Shown: positions 1 through 8,413, counted from the stretch's first letter. The stretch: DNA of 64,000 nt from CAUPWF01 sp036656615 (GCA_036656615.1 JAVXHY010000007.1:1-64000); one strand, 5' to 3'. The notes: generated from the sequence alone by a model not told the origin. A program made the numbers and translations.

Positions 1-78
1 TCTACTATATGGAGGCACTTTTGTCAACAACATTTTAAAATCTATCATAAATATTTTTTTAGTATTTAACTAAAGACT

Positions 79-150
79 GGGGAGACTAAAATTTCCTCAT
101 ACACTTTACCATTTCCGTATGAAAAATATTTTAGTCTTCATAATTTCCCC
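79..150 (-). terminator. Long imperfect inverted repeat downstream of the pyrimidine regulon
   Basis: Three nested pairs of arms are visible: GGGGA with TCCCC, GACTAAAAT with ATTTTAGTC, and CATAC with GTATG. They enclose a loop of about 14 nt. The element lies 35 bp past the stop of the CoA-transferase gene, so a 3' stem-loop or terminator of that unit is the simplest reading. The T-run expected of a Rho-independent terminator is poor, so a protective 3' hairpin is also possible. Confidence 0.4.
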
Positions 151-184
151 AATTGTATTTGGCTTACTTTCCTTATACTAAGAT

Positions 185-1363
185 CTACAACACACCATCT
201 TCATGTAATTTTGCAAGTTGTTTCTCAGAAAATCCAAATACTTCTTTATTATGTTGCCCCAATAATGGTGCCGGAGTATCCACGCTTCCAGGAGTTTCAG
301 TAAACTTAATGGGACATCCCTGAAAATACATATCCCCGATAGTGGGATGTTCCATATGAACCATCATTTCTCTCGCTTGAAATTGTGGATGATTAATAGC
401 TTCTTCCATATTAAGTACAGGACCACAAGGAATTCCTGCTTTTGAAAAAACATCTTCCAAATAAGCTTTCGTTTTATCCGAAACCCAATCTGAAATAATG
501 GTCTTTAACTCACCCTTATAATTTTGACATCTTAGATCATTTGTTAAATATAGTGGGTTTTCCACTAAATCAGGTCTTTCAATTACATCACAGAAAATCT
601 TAAATAATTTGTCATTTCCAACACCAATTGCTATATATCCATCTACCGCCTCATAAATATCAAAAGGTGCAATGGATGGATCGATATTTCCCTCCCTATG
701 TGGGATGTAACCGGCCATTGTGGTTTTGACAATTGCATTTTCTAATAATGTAAAAATAGTATCTGCCATAGCAACATCAACCTGCTGCCCCTGTCCAGTT
801 TTTTCACGATGATACAATGCCATTAACAATCCTACACATAAGTAGATACCTGTAACATTATCAGCAATAGAAGGTCCTACTTTAACTGGTGGTGCATCTT
901 CAAATCCTGTCAGATTTACCATTCCTGCCATAGATTGAGCTACAATATCATAACAAGGTCTATCAGACAATGGACCATATTGACCAAATCCGGATCCAGA
1001 TGCATATATAATCCTTGGATTGATCTGTTTTAATGTTTGATAATCTACTTTTAATTTTTTACTAACACCTGCACGGTAATTCTCTACTACCACATCTGCA
1101 TCTTTTACCATATCATAAAATATTTGACGTCCCTTTTCATTTTTGAGATTTAGAGTACAGCCTTTTTTATTTCTATTTAAGAAAGCAAAGAACCCACTTT
1201 CCCCACTCTTTTCATCCATGGGTCCCCAACTTCTACATTGATCTCCCTGCACTGGTTCAATCTTAATTACATCGGCCCCATTATCTGCAAGTAAAGTAGT
1301 ACAAAAAGGTCCATTGTAAGCATGTGTTAAATCTAAAACTTTTAATCCTTTTAATGCTTTCAT
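185..1363 (-). CDS. CaiB/BaiF family (family III) CoA-transferase, proposed beta-alanine CoA-transferase
   Basis: A 392-residue protein of the usual length for family III CoA-transferases. The N-terminal GLKVLDLTHAYNGPF and ADVIKIEP segments are the CoA-binding Rossmann part. The segment PCYDIVAQSMAG near residue 140 carries the Asp that forms the acyl-aspartyl intermediates in this family. It is the last gene of a unit with two beta-alanyl-CoA ammonia-lyase-like genes, 17 bp behind the second. I infer that it moves CoA from propionyl-CoA or acetyl-CoA to beta-alanine (or beta-aminoisobutyrate), supplying the substrate of the lyases. The family assignment is firm; the substrate is inferred from context only. 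The start has AAAGGA 8 nt upstream. Confidence 0.85.
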   Translation of the reverse strand: MKALKGLKVLDLTHAYNGPFCTTLLADNGADVIKIEPVQGDQCRSWGPMDEKSGESGFFAFLNRNKKGCTLNLKNEKGRQIFYDMVKDADVVVENYRAGVSKKLKVDYQTLKQINPRIIYASGSGFGQYGPLSDRPCYDIVAQSMAGMVNLTGFEDAPPVKVGPSIADNVTGIYLCVGLLMALYHREKTGQGQQVDVAMADTIFTLLENAIVKTTMAGYIPHREGNIDPSIAPFDIYEAVDGYIAIGVGNDKLFKIFCDVIERPDLVENPLYLTNDLRCQNYKGELKTIISDWVSDKTKAYLEDVFSKAGIPCGPVLNMEEAINHPQFQAREMMVHMEHPTIGDMYFQGCPIKFTETPGSVDTPAPLLGQHNKEVFGFSEKQLAKLHEDGVL

Positions 1364-1380
1364 CTGTATTGTCCTTTCAA

Positions 1381-1764
1381 CTAGTTATTTTTAGGAATTT
1401 CATACTCAAACAATGCTGCTGTTGAAAGTTGTGCTTCCTTAAGCATATCTATGGAGCTTTCAAATTCTGGATTTTCAGGTAATACAGCCACTTTAAAAGA
1501 ACGAACTTCTATCAGTGCCTTATTTTCCTCTTCTTTGATAATTCTAGCCTTAAATTCCATATAATCTCCAGCAAAACAAGGTATAAAAAATCTGAGTTTT
1601 TTTACATTGCTGCATCTGCTGGTATTTCCATATTCTTTTGCCATTAAACGAGTTGCCACATCTCCCATATATGTTACCGACCTGGCACCATTTACAATTC
1701 CTCCTCCATAAAATTCGTCTCTGCTTGACATCCTATATCTCATAGTCACTGTTTTTTCGTTCAT
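1381..1764 (-). CDS. Hotdog-fold protein, beta-alanyl-CoA/3-aminobutyryl-CoA ammonia-lyase-like (second paralogue)
   Basis: 127 residues, a single hotdog domain. It aligns by eye with its upstream neighbour and with the Kal/Acl type of 3-aminoacyl-CoA ammonia-lyases: MxYRMSSRDEFYGGGIVNGARSV, then GDVATRLMAKEYG, then a conserved FAGDYMEFKARI strand and a RSFKVAVLPE strand. Lyases of this type reversibly remove ammonia from a beta-aminoacyl-CoA. It is shorter than the neighbouring copy (127 against 151) and has diverged strongly from it. It could be a second subunit of one enzyme or a separate lyase for another substrate such as beta-aminoisobutyryl-CoA from thymine. GGAGG sits 7 nt before the ATG. 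Confidence 0.7.
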   Translation of the reverse strand: MNEKTVTMRYRMSSRDEFYGGGIVNGARSVTYMGDVATRLMAKEYGNTSRCSNVKKLRFFIPCFAGDYMEFKARIIKEEENKALIEVRSFKVAVLPENPEFESSIDMLKEAQLSTAALFEYEIPKNN

Positions 1765-1786
1765 ATTCTAACCTCCTATTTTGTTT

Positions 1787-2242
1787 TTAATATTGGATTT
1801 CTCTCCAAGGGTCTTCTACTATTCCACTAGGTTGTTCTCCACGTTGTAACTCTTTTTTAACTACTAAGACAACGGTACCTTCTGTAATTAGTTTTGGCTC
1901 TTCAAAATAGTGCATCTCATTTGGCTTTGCATTAGAAGCGTCCAAACGTGATGCCAAGGTAGCTACCTTATATGTACGGATTTTACATGTTCTAGAAGTG
2001 TTTCCTACTTTTATCATTTCTGCTGTAACATCAATCATATCTCCTACATAAACATCTTCATAAAGTTCTACATCTGTATACCCCAAGCACAAGGACTCAT
2101 CCCCATCATTTAAAATCATTAGTTCTGTTTCTACGTCTCCAATAAAGTCAAACTGACGACCAAAAGGTACAACACCCTCTGGGTTATTTGCATCTGCTGT
2201 TGTCATGTTATAACTTAAAAACGCATTCTTTCTTACACTCAT
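1787..2242 (-). CDS. acl: Beta-alanyl-CoA:ammonia-lyase-like hotdog protein
   Basis: 151 residues, close to the roughly 145 of the beta-alanyl-CoA:ammonia lyase of Clostridium propionicum. The family pattern as I remember it is present: GDVETELMILNDGDESLCLGY, then VYVGDMIDVTAEM and KVGNTSRTCKIR strands, and a C-terminal beta strand GTVVLVVKK. The family eliminates ammonia from beta-alanyl-CoA to give acryloyl-CoA. Genes for making beta-alanine lie upstream and an acyl-CoA dehydrogenase with Etf lies next to it, which fits acryloyl-CoA as the intermediate. It is the first gene of its own unit, behind the third copy of the regulon box. AGGAGG is 8 nt upstream of ATG. The family is likely; the exact substrate is inferred. 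Confidence 0.78.
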   Translation of the reverse strand: MSVRKNAFLSYNMTTADANNPEGVVPFGRQFDFIGDVETELMILNDGDESLCLGYTDVELYEDVYVGDMIDVTAEMIKVGNTSRTCKIRTYKVATLASRLDASNAKPNEMHYFEEPKLITEGTVVLVVKKELQRGEQPSGIVEDPWREIQY

Positions 2243-2287
2243 CCTATTTACCTCCTGTTTTTGATTGGATAACTCTTCCTGAATTTC

Positions 2288-2383
2288 ACTTTATCCTATA
2301 CACTTCATGTAAGGTCAACAGGGTATTGTAATTTTTTTATCAATCTTTTAACTATTTTTTAACAAACTCTCCTTTTAATGGAT
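2288..2383 (-). promoter_or_regulatory. Regulon box 3 and promoter of the ammonia-lyase/CoA-transferase unit
   Basis: The box, read on the minus strand, is ATCCATTAAAAGGAGAGTT (2365-2383). It overlaps the etfA stop codon. A TTGACC -35-like hexamer (2313-2318) follows after 46 bp of A-rich DNA. The -10 is less clear: GATAAA with a 17-bp spacer (2290-2295) or TAAAGT with a 19-bp spacer (2288-2293). Box and spacing match those at 11,604 and 6,877. Confidence 0.55.
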
Positions 2384-3412
2384 AGTTTTCTCATCCAATA
2401 CTTGCATAATTGCAGGAATAATCTTGTATAAATCTCCCACTAATCCATAATTTGCTGCTTCAAAAATAGGTGCACTTTCATCTTTATTAATCGCCACAAT
2501 AAATTCAGATTCACTCATTCCAGCAAGATGTTGTATTGCTCCAGATATGCCACAAGCAATATAGATTCTTGGTCTTACCGTTGTTCCAGTTTGACCCACC
2601 TGTCTGCTTGGTTCAATCCATCCCGCATCTACACATGCTCTAGAAGATCCAATTTCACCGCCTAATTGATCTGCTAATTTTCTTAATAATTGAAATCCCT
2701 CTGCATTACCAAGGCCTCGACCACCAGAAACAATTACTTGCGCATCACAAAGTGGAACCCCCTCCTTTATTTCTTCTACTACTTTTCTTACTTTTGCAAG
2801 GATTTCCGACTCCTCCAGTTTTGCTTGCAGCACTTCTACTTCCGACTTTTGCTCTGTATACTCTGCTTTTTGCATAACACCCGGACGGACTGTTGACATT
2901 TGTGGCCGATTATTTGGACAAATAATCGTTGCCATCAGATGACCTCCAAATGCAGGTCTTGTCTGCAATAATTTCTTGTGTTCATCTGTATCATCCACAT
3001 TCAAACTTGTACAATCTGCAGTTAGACCTGTCCCCAATTTAGCTGCAAGCCTAGGAGCTAAATCTCTTCCAATCGTAGTTGCTCCAACTAGAACAGCTTC
3101 TGGTTTTCTATTCAAAATAAGTTCACCAATAATCTTGGAATAACCTTCCGTAGTGTAATTTTCAAGTAATGGATCTTCTATATAAATGATCCGATCTGCA
3201 CCGTAGTGAGCAAGTCTCTCCACCTCATCCTCTAATTTATTTCCTAACACAACTGCAGTTAATGTGGTCCCTATTTCATCTGCTAATTTTCTACCTTCTC
3301 CAAGAAGTTCAATGGATACATTCATGGTTTTGCCAAAACGTTGTTCCGTAATTACCCACAGACCTTTCCATTTTGAAAAATCTAAGCCACGATTTACTTT
3401 TGCATTTGACAT
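2375..3412 (-). CDS. etfA: Electron transfer flavoprotein alpha subunit
   Basis: 345 residues. The C-terminal FAD domain is clear: VSGGRGLG near 230, SRACVDAGW near 258, the QVGQTGTTVRP stretch and YIACGISGAIQH that cradle FAD, ending in GLVGDLYKIIPA. EtfA and EtfB form the flavoprotein that exchanges electrons with acyl-CoA dehydrogenases. Gene order dehydrogenase-etfB-etfA and the gaps of 20-33 bp indicate one operon and a dedicated complex. In C. propionicum the acryloyl-CoA reductase is an acyl-CoA dehydrogenase/Etf complex of this kind, which is the model I use here. Whether this Etf bifurcates electrons cannot be decided by eye. Confidence 0.95.
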   Translation of the reverse strand: MSNAKVNRGLDFSKWKGLWVITEQRFGKTMNVSIELLGEGRKLADEIGTTLTAVVLGNKLEDEVERLAHYGADRIIYIEDPLLENYTTEGYSKIIGELILNRKPEAVLVGATTIGRDLAPRLAAKLGTGLTADCTSLNVDDTDEHKKLLQTRPAFGGHLMATIICPNNRPQMSTVRPGVMQKAEYTEQKSEVEVLQAKLEESEILAKVRKVVEEIKEGVPLCDAQVIVSGGRGLGNAEGFQLLRKLADQLGGEIGSSRACVDAGWIEPSRQVGQTGTTVRPRIYIACGISGAIQHLAGMSESEFIVAINKDESAPIFEAANYGLVGDLYKIIPAIMQVLDEKTIH

Positions 3413-3445
3413 TTATAGTTCCTCCTTAATGATAAATAGTCCTTG

Positions 3446-4237
3446 TTATATTAATTTCTGACTCATTAGTTCTGTTACAAAAAGATCTGCCAATTCTTTT
3501 GGGCTTCCATTATGTTTCTCGCAGTGAAATTCTTTTACCGGCACAAAACTCTTATATACATTTGTAGGTGAGTTTTTTACTCCGATTTGCGTGCGATCTA
3601 CCTCAATGTCTTCCATTGTCCAATTTGTGATATTTGCTTCTTCACTAAAAGCTTTATAAATGCCTCTCATATGTGGATACCTTGGTGTATTCAGCTCTTT
3701 AATTGTAGTCACTAGTACAGGCATTTTACATTCCATTTCAAAATGCCCATCCTCTGTTGACCGATGTGCAAACACCGTATCTCCTTTTATATTCAATTGT
3801 TTTGCATATGTGATCTGTGGCAAATCCAAAAATTCTGCTATTTCAGGACCTACCTGCGCTGTATCTCCGTCAATTGCTTGTCTTCCACAAAATATCAAAT
3901 CATATGCGCCGATTTTTCTAAGGGCTGCAGCCAAAATTGTTGCCGTTGCCCAGGTATCTGATCCGGCAAAAGCGCGGTCACCTAAGAGAATCGCATCATC
4001 TGCACCCATTGCTATCGCTTCTCTCAATGCATTTGCCGCTTGTGGTGGACCCATAGACAGGATTGTCACTCTCACATCTTTATTTGTTTCTTTGATACGA
4101 ATGGCCTCTTCAATTGCATTTTTATCATCTGGATTAATAATACTTGGAACCCCATCTCTAATTAATGTTCCTGTTTCCCGATTGATTTTAACCTCATTCG
4201 TATCTGGAACTTGTTTTACGCAAACAATTATTCTCAT
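3446..4237 (-). CDS. etfB: Electron transfer flavoprotein beta subunit
   Basis: 263 residues, normal length. It starts MRIIVCVKQVPDT, and the nucleotide-binding region has the FCGRQAIDGDTAQVGP segment near residue 120, followed by LDLPQITYA. That DGDTAQVGP element is common in clostridial EtfB proteins, both bifurcating and not. It sits between the acyl-CoA dehydrogenase gene (20 bp upstream) and etfA. It should pass electrons between NADH (or a ferredoxin couple) and the dehydrogenase that reduces acryloyl-CoA. AGAAGG lies 7 nt before the ATG. Confidence 0.95.
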   Translation of the reverse strand: MRIIVCVKQVPDTNEVKINRETGTLIRDGVPSIINPDDKNAIEEAIRIKETNKDVRVTILSMGPPQAANALREAIAMGADDAILLGDRAFAGSDTWATATILAAALRKIGAYDLIFCGRQAIDGDTAQVGPEIAEFLDLPQITYAKQLNIKGDTVFAHRSTEDGHFEMECKMPVLVTTIKELNTPRYPHMRGIYKAFSEEANITNWTMEDIEVDRTQIGVKNSPTNVYKSFVPVKEFHCEKHNGSPKELADLFVTELMSQKLI

Positions 4238-4257
4238 GTTTTTACCTTCTTTCTTAT

Positions 4258-5394
4258 TTATTTCAACATATTAGAAGCAATTACTACTTTCATAATTTCT
4301 GAAGTACCTTCATAGATTTCTGTAATTTTTGCATCTCTGTACATTCTTTCCAGTGGATAATCTTTCATATACCCATATCCGCCATGAATTTGAAGGGCTA
4401 GGTTCGTTACTTCTCTTGCGGTCTGCGATGCATAAAGTTTTGCCAGAGCTGCTTCTTCTGTAAATTTTACCCCTCTATCCTCCAGGCTTGCTGCCTGGTA
4501 TACCATCCATCTTGCTGACTCAACTTTTACTTTCATCTCCGCTAGATACCATTGAATCCCTTGTAATTGACTAATTGGTTTTCCAAACTGAACTCTTTCT
4601 TTCGCATACTGCAATGCCAATTCTAATGCTCCTTCTGCAATTCCAAGTCCTTGTGCTCCCGTTCCAATACGCGCACTATCCAAACACATCATTGCATATT
4701 TAAAACCTTTTCCAACTTGTCCTAATATATTTTTTTTAGGTACACGAACATCTTCAAAAATCAACTCTGCCGTTTGAGAACCTTTAATTCCCATCTTTTC
4801 CTCAATTTTTCCAGTACTAAATCCTTTTGTATCTGATTCTACAATAAATGCAGTCAATCCTTTTATCCCTTTTGCCTTATCTGTTTGTGCAATAATGGTA
4901 TATATCCCTGCAACTCCACCTCCTGTAATAAAACATTTGGTTCCGTTTAAAATATAGTCTTCCCCATCCTCTACAGCAACTGTTTGCACTCTAGAAGCAT
5001 CTGATCCCGCATTTGGCTCTGTCAATGCAAAAGCAGCCAACACTCCACCATTTAACAATCTTGGCAAATAGATTTGCTTTTGTTCCTCATTTCCGAACTT
5101 TGTAATCAGCCAAGGGGTTACCCCATGAATCGACAGCATAGCTGCTTGTGTTGCACATACTTTTGCAATTTCTTCCACCGCAATTACTTCTGCTAGTTTA
5201 TCTTCTCCAGCACCTCCATATTCTTTTGGATAACCTAGTCCTGTAAGTCCGCATTTTGCCATTTCTTTAAAAGAATCCATTGGGAACTCTCCCGTTTTAT
5301 CAATTTCTTCTGCTCTTGGTTTGCAAACTTCATTTGCAAACTGTTTCACAACCGTTTGAATCATCTTTTGTTCTGGTGTAAATAAAAAATCCAT
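4258..5394 (-). CDS. Acyl-CoA dehydrogenase, proposed acryloyl-CoA reductase (propionyl-CoA dehydrogenase)
   Basis: 378 residues, typical of short-chain acyl-CoA dehydrogenases. Visible are the FAD/substrate segment FALTEPNAGSDASR (about 120-135), YILNGTKCFITGG, RVQFGKPISQLQGIQ, and LQIHGGYGYMKDYPLERMYRDAK, then EIYEGTSEI, whose Glu is at the usual catalytic-base position. Family members oxidise acyl-CoA or, with Etf, reduce enoyl-CoA. Next to etfBA and between beta-alanine-forming genes and 3-aminoacyl-CoA lyases, the likely reaction is acryloyl-CoA to propionyl-CoA (or methacrylyl-CoA to isobutyryl-CoA), consuming reducing power. Butyryl-CoA dehydrogenase is the alternative from sequence alone; context argues against it, since no crotonase, thiolase or hbd gene is nearby. 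Confidence 0.88.
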   Translation of the reverse strand: MDFLFTPEQKMIQTVVKQFANEVCKPRAEEIDKTGEFPMDSFKEMAKCGLTGLGYPKEYGGAGEDKLAEVIAVEEIAKVCATQAAMLSIHGVTPWLITKFGNEEQKQIYLPRLLNGGVLAAFALTEPNAGSDASRVQTVAVEDGEDYILNGTKCFITGGGVAGIYTIIAQTDKAKGIKGLTAFIVESDTKGFSTGKIEEKMGIKGSQTAELIFEDVRVPKKNILGQVGKGFKYAMMCLDSARIGTGAQGLGIAEGALELALQYAKERVQFGKPISQLQGIQWYLAEMKVKVESARWMVYQAASLEDRGVKFTEEAALAKLYASQTAREVTNLALQIHGGYGYMKDYPLERMYRDAKITEIYEGTSEIMKVVIASNMLK

Positions 5395-5424
5395 CTTTTA
5401 ACCTCCTGTTATGATCATGTTGAC

Positions 5425-5473
5425 AGAAAGCCATCATCATGAATTTTACTTCTATTCATAACAATGACTTTCT
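5425..5473 (-). other. Imperfect hairpin between the ureidopropionase and acyl-CoA dehydrogenase genes
   Basis: Arms AGAAAG/CTTTCT and ATGAAT/ATTCAT with bulges lie in the 105-bp gap. A weak promoter-like pair (TTGAAA at 5478-5483, TATGAA 17 bp on) overlaps it. It may be an mRNA processing or stability hairpin inside the operon; the evidence is thin. Confidence 0.3.
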
Positions 5474-5499
5474 GATTTTTCAAAATATCAATGCATGGT

Positions 5500-6756
5500 T
5501 TACTCCGCATCACATTTCAATACCGCATTTAATAATACGGAAGCGCCTTGTGTACACTGCTCTGTAGATGTATATTCCGGCTCACAATGTGAATGTCCAT
5601 CTTTCGAAGGAACAAAAATCATTGTAGTTGGTAACATATACGATGCAAACTGTGCATCATGGCCTGCTCCTGAATTAATTTTTTGATTGGAATAACCTAA
5701 TTCTTTTGTTGAAGCTTCTACATATCCAACTAATGTTTTGTCAAAGTAAACTGTATCTCGTGTCCAAGCCACTTCATAATCCACCTTGCACTTTACAACT
5801 TCTTTTGGCATATTTTCAATGATTTTCACCACTTGAGCAATTACCTTTGGATCCTCATGTCTTGCATCAATTGAAAAATCCACATAATCTGGGATTACTG
5901 TATGTACATTTGGATGACAAAGAATTTCGCCTGTTGTATATACTAATTTGGAATCCAATTTATCTAATTCTTGATGAAGATATTGCAATACTTGGGCAGC
6001 TGCATATAACGCATCCTTTCTATATGGCATTGGTGTCGTTCCTGCATGATCCGATTGTCCATACGTTCTAATTCTATAATTCACCATTCCAAGTACACAA
6101 GTCACGATACCAATATCATTTTTAGAAGCTTCCAAAATTGGACCTTGTTCAATATGAAGTTCAAACATAGCTTTGTAGTCTTTTGGATTAATTCTATTTT
6201 CTCGTTTCCCTTTATATCCAGATGCATCCAAAGCTTCTCCAAAGGATTGTGTAACATCCAAAATAGATTTTGATGCTAACATATCCTCTTTTTTAAAATT
6301 CTTTTTAATATCATCTGGTAAATAATCATTACATATAACCCCAGAAGACATCATAGCTGGTGGATATAATGAACCCTCTTCATTGGTCCAAATCATAGCT
6401 GTGATATCATGTTGATGTGGAATTTTTTCTGCTGCAATTGTTTCTAACACTTCCATAGCACCCATAACCCCAAGGATACCATCGAAATTGCCTCCATTTT
6501 TAACAGAATCACAATGAGAAGCCATTACAATATTTGACAATGCAGAATCTGTTCCCTTTAATGTGGCATAGATATTTGCCATGTCATCGGTTTTAATTTC
6601 CGCACCCACTGCCTTCATTCTCTTAACAAATTCACCTCTAGCCTGCAATGCCTCTGGTGATAAAGAGTACCTTGTAATTCCACCATGTCCTGCATCACCG
6701 AATTTGCTCATAGTTGAAATCTTATCTTGCATTCTTTTCTTGCTACATGTGTACAT
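5500..6756 (-). CDS. M20-family Zn amidohydrolase, proposed N-carbamoyl-beta-alanine amidohydrolase (beta-ureidopropionase)
   Basis: 418 residues, the length of the HyuC/AmaB/PydC branch. Metal ligands of the M20 fold are visible: ASHCDSV (His near 80), GGNFDGILG (Asp), WTNEEGS (Glu-Glu near 128), HIEQGP (His) and GHSHCEPE (His near 385). The lid domain has YRIRTYGQSDHAGTTPM, with the Gly and His that bind the substrate carboxylate. The enzyme would cleave N-carbamoyl-beta-alanine to beta-alanine, CO2 and ammonia, the third step of reductive pyrimidine breakdown. N-carbamoyl-L-amino acid hydrolase and allantoate amidohydrolase are close relatives that motifs cannot exclude; the neighbouring preTA genes favour ureidopropionase. 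It leads its own unit after the hydA hairpin. AGGAGG precedes the ATG. Confidence 0.85.
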   Translation of the reverse strand: MYTCSKKRMQDKISTMSKFGDAGHGGITRYSLSPEALQARGEFVKRMKAVGAEIKTDDMANIYATLKGTDSALSNIVMASHCDSVKNGGNFDGILGVMGAMEVLETIAAEKIPHQHDITAMIWTNEEGSLYPPAMMSSGVICNDYLPDDIKKNFKKEDMLASKSILDVTQSFGEALDASGYKGKRENRINPKDYKAMFELHIEQGPILEASKNDIGIVTCVLGMVNYRIRTYGQSDHAGTTPMPYRKDALYAAAQVLQYLHQELDKLDSKLVYTTGEILCHPNVHTVIPDYVDFSIDARHEDPKVIAQVVKIIENMPKEVVKCKVDYEVAWTRDTVYFDKTLVGYVEASTKELGYSNQKINSGAGHDAQFASYMLPTTMIFVPSKDGHSHCEPEYTSTEQCTQGASVLLNAVLKCDAE

Positions 6757-6800
6757 AACTAACTCCTCCTAATTTTATTATTCTTCCTTTCATTAGTTTC

Positions 6801-6895
6801 AGTATAATGGCTACTGTAAATGAAAAGTAAATAGCTATTTTGCTTTTTATGAAACTTTTTTTTGACAATTTTTCAAAACTCTCCCTTTAATGGAT
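6801..6895 (-). promoter_or_regulatory. Regulon box 2 and promoter of the ureidopropionase-acad-etfBA unit
   Basis: On the minus strand the box ATCCATTAAAGGGAGAGTT spans 6877-6895 and differs from box 3 at one base. After 45 bp of A-tract-rich DNA comes TTTACT (6826-6831), a 19-bp spacer and TATACT (6801-6806). A 19-bp spacer is longer than SigA optimum and is typical of activator-dependent, for example MerR-type, promoters. Confidence 0.6.
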
Positions 6896-6939
6896 TGTTT
6901 TTAATTATTCTGAATATCCGCATTGACTCTGATTTTTAC

Positions 6940-6976
6940 AAAAGGCCTCTTCCTATACATCCGGAAGAGACCTTTT
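6940..6976 (-). terminator. Hairpin terminator after hydA
   Basis: Fourteen-base arms (AAAAGGCCTCTTCC and GGAAGAGACCTTTT) with a single mismatch and a 9-nt loop begin 24 bp beyond the hydA stop. Only four Ts follow, so read-through is possible. It separates unit 1 (DUF1097-preT-preA-hydA) from unit 2. Confidence 0.65.
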
Positions 6977-6999
6977 AAACTAACAACTAAATGGATATT

Positions 7000-8379
7000 T
7001 TATTTTTTTGGACTTCTTTTTACATAAATTCCTAAACCTGGCTTTCCAACAAACTCACCATTATCATATACTAGATTTCCTCTCAAAAATGTCTGTACTG
7101 GATACCCATGGAATTTTTTTCCTTCCCAAATAGTATGGTCACAATCGGAATGCATCGTATCCACATGCACTGTATAATCTTTTTCTTTATCATAAATTAC
7201 AATATCTGCATCCTTTCCAATATTTAAAGATCCCTTGGAATCACATCCGAAAATCCTAGCCGGATTAGTAGCACAAAGTTCTACTACACGTTCAAAAGAA
7301 AGTTTGCCTGAATTTGCAGCATCTAACATATATGGATACATATTTTCAATTCCGGAACAGCCATTTGGAATCTTTGTAAAATCATCTTTTCCCCAAGCCT
7401 TTTCATAACTTTGGAATGGACAATGATCTGTTGCGACCGTATCAATCATTCCATTTTTTATTGCTTGCCATAATGCATCCTGGCTTTCCTGTCCCTTCAT
7501 AGGTGGAGAACATACAAAGTTCGCACCATCTTCACGCTTGTAAACATCACATGTATATTCAAGATATTGAGGGCAAGTTTCAATATAAACTTCTGCTCCC
7601 CCTTCCTTTGCTTCAATACATGCTTCTAACCCTTCTTTATCTGCCATATGCACAAGATAAAGAGGTGCATTTAAATGCTTTGCCCAATGAACTGCCCTTT
7701 TATCTGCTTCTGCTTCTATAAATTCCGAACGGCTTAGGTAGTGATACCATGGACTTGTTTTTCCTTCTTTTAAGAAATTTTCAATATTCATATCAATTAA
7801 ATCCGGATTTTCTGCATGCACATTAATAATTGCTCCCAATTCTTTTGCCCGAAGCATCAGTTTTACCAGTGTAGCATCATCAACCATCATATGTTCCTTT
7901 TTATAGACCAAAAAACATTTAAAGCTAGTGATTCCTTCTTTTACAGCCTCTTCCATCTCATCTAAAATAGTGCCCTCATTCAAGTCTGTAATACAACAAT
8001 GCATCGCATAATCTACACATGCCTCTTTTTCTAATATATCAGTTTTTGAATGAACTAGACCTAGAATCGTTTCCCCACTATGTTGTACCGGATAATCAAA
8101 GATTGTTGTAACCCCTCCACAAGCTGCTGCTCTAGTTCCCGATAAGTAACTGTCCGCAGAAACAGTTCCTCCAAATGGCATTGCTAAATGAGTATGTACA
8201 TCCAGTGCCCCTGGTAAAACAAGCTTTCCTGCAGCATCATATATCTTTTTTCCTTCTTCATTTGGTATGTGGCTTTCCATTGCTATGATTTTACCGTCCT
8301 TTATACCAATATCACTTGGGAACATTTCATAAGCAGTGACAATTGTTCCATTCTTAATAAGCATATCATATTGTTTCAT
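7000..8379 (-). CDS. hydA: Dihydropyrimidinase (cyclic amidohydrolase)
   Basis: 459 residues, the usual length for dihydropyrimidinase/D-hydantoinase. The binuclear metal site is complete: DVHTHL (near 61), the carboxylated Lys in SFKCF (near 152), HAENPD, LVHMAD and ATDHCPF (near 315). The substrate-loop Tyr follows the Lys in FLVYKKE. It opens dihydrouracil or dihydrothymine to the N-carbamoyl beta-amino acid. The gene follows preA by about 35 bp, and the product feeds the ureidopropionase encoded next. D-hydantoinase, phenylhydantoinase and allantoinase are relatives; preTA and the M20 enzyme make a pyrimidine role most likely. GGAGG lies 7 nt before the ATG. Confidence 0.92.
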   Translation of the reverse strand: MKQYDMLIKNGTIVTAYEMFPSDIGIKDGKIIAMESHIPNEEGKKIYDAAGKLVLPGALDVHTHLAMPFGGTVSADSYLSGTRAAACGGVTTIFDYPVQHSGETILGLVHSKTDILEKEACVDYAMHCCITDLNEGTILDEMEEAVKEGITSFKCFLVYKKEHMMVDDATLVKLMLRAKELGAIINVHAENPDLIDMNIENFLKEGKTSPWYHYLSRSEFIEAEADKRAVHWAKHLNAPLYLVHMADKEGLEACIEAKEGGAEVYIETCPQYLEYTCDVYKREDGANFVCSPPMKGQESQDALWQAIKNGMIDTVATDHCPFQSYEKAWGKDDFTKIPNGCSGIENMYPYMLDAANSGKLSFERVVELCATNPARIFGCDSKGSLNIGKDADIVIYDKEKDYTVHVDTMHSDCDHTIWEGKKFHGYPVQTFLRGNLVYDNGEFVGKPGLGIYVKRSPKK

Positions 8380-8413
8380 TTTGTAACCTCCTACTCTAAA
8401 ACAATTCTAATAT

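Noticed and set aside
3660..4274. 204-codon plus-strand open frame opposite etfB
   Set aside because: It is fully antisense to a clear etfB gene, has no ribosome binding site and no recognisable domain; a shadow frame.
5285..5300. Further GGGAGAGTT match inside the acyl-CoA dehydrogenase gene
   Set aside because: It encodes conserved residues near DKTGEFPMD, lacks the ATCCATTAA flank and has no promoter 45 bp on; most likely chance.
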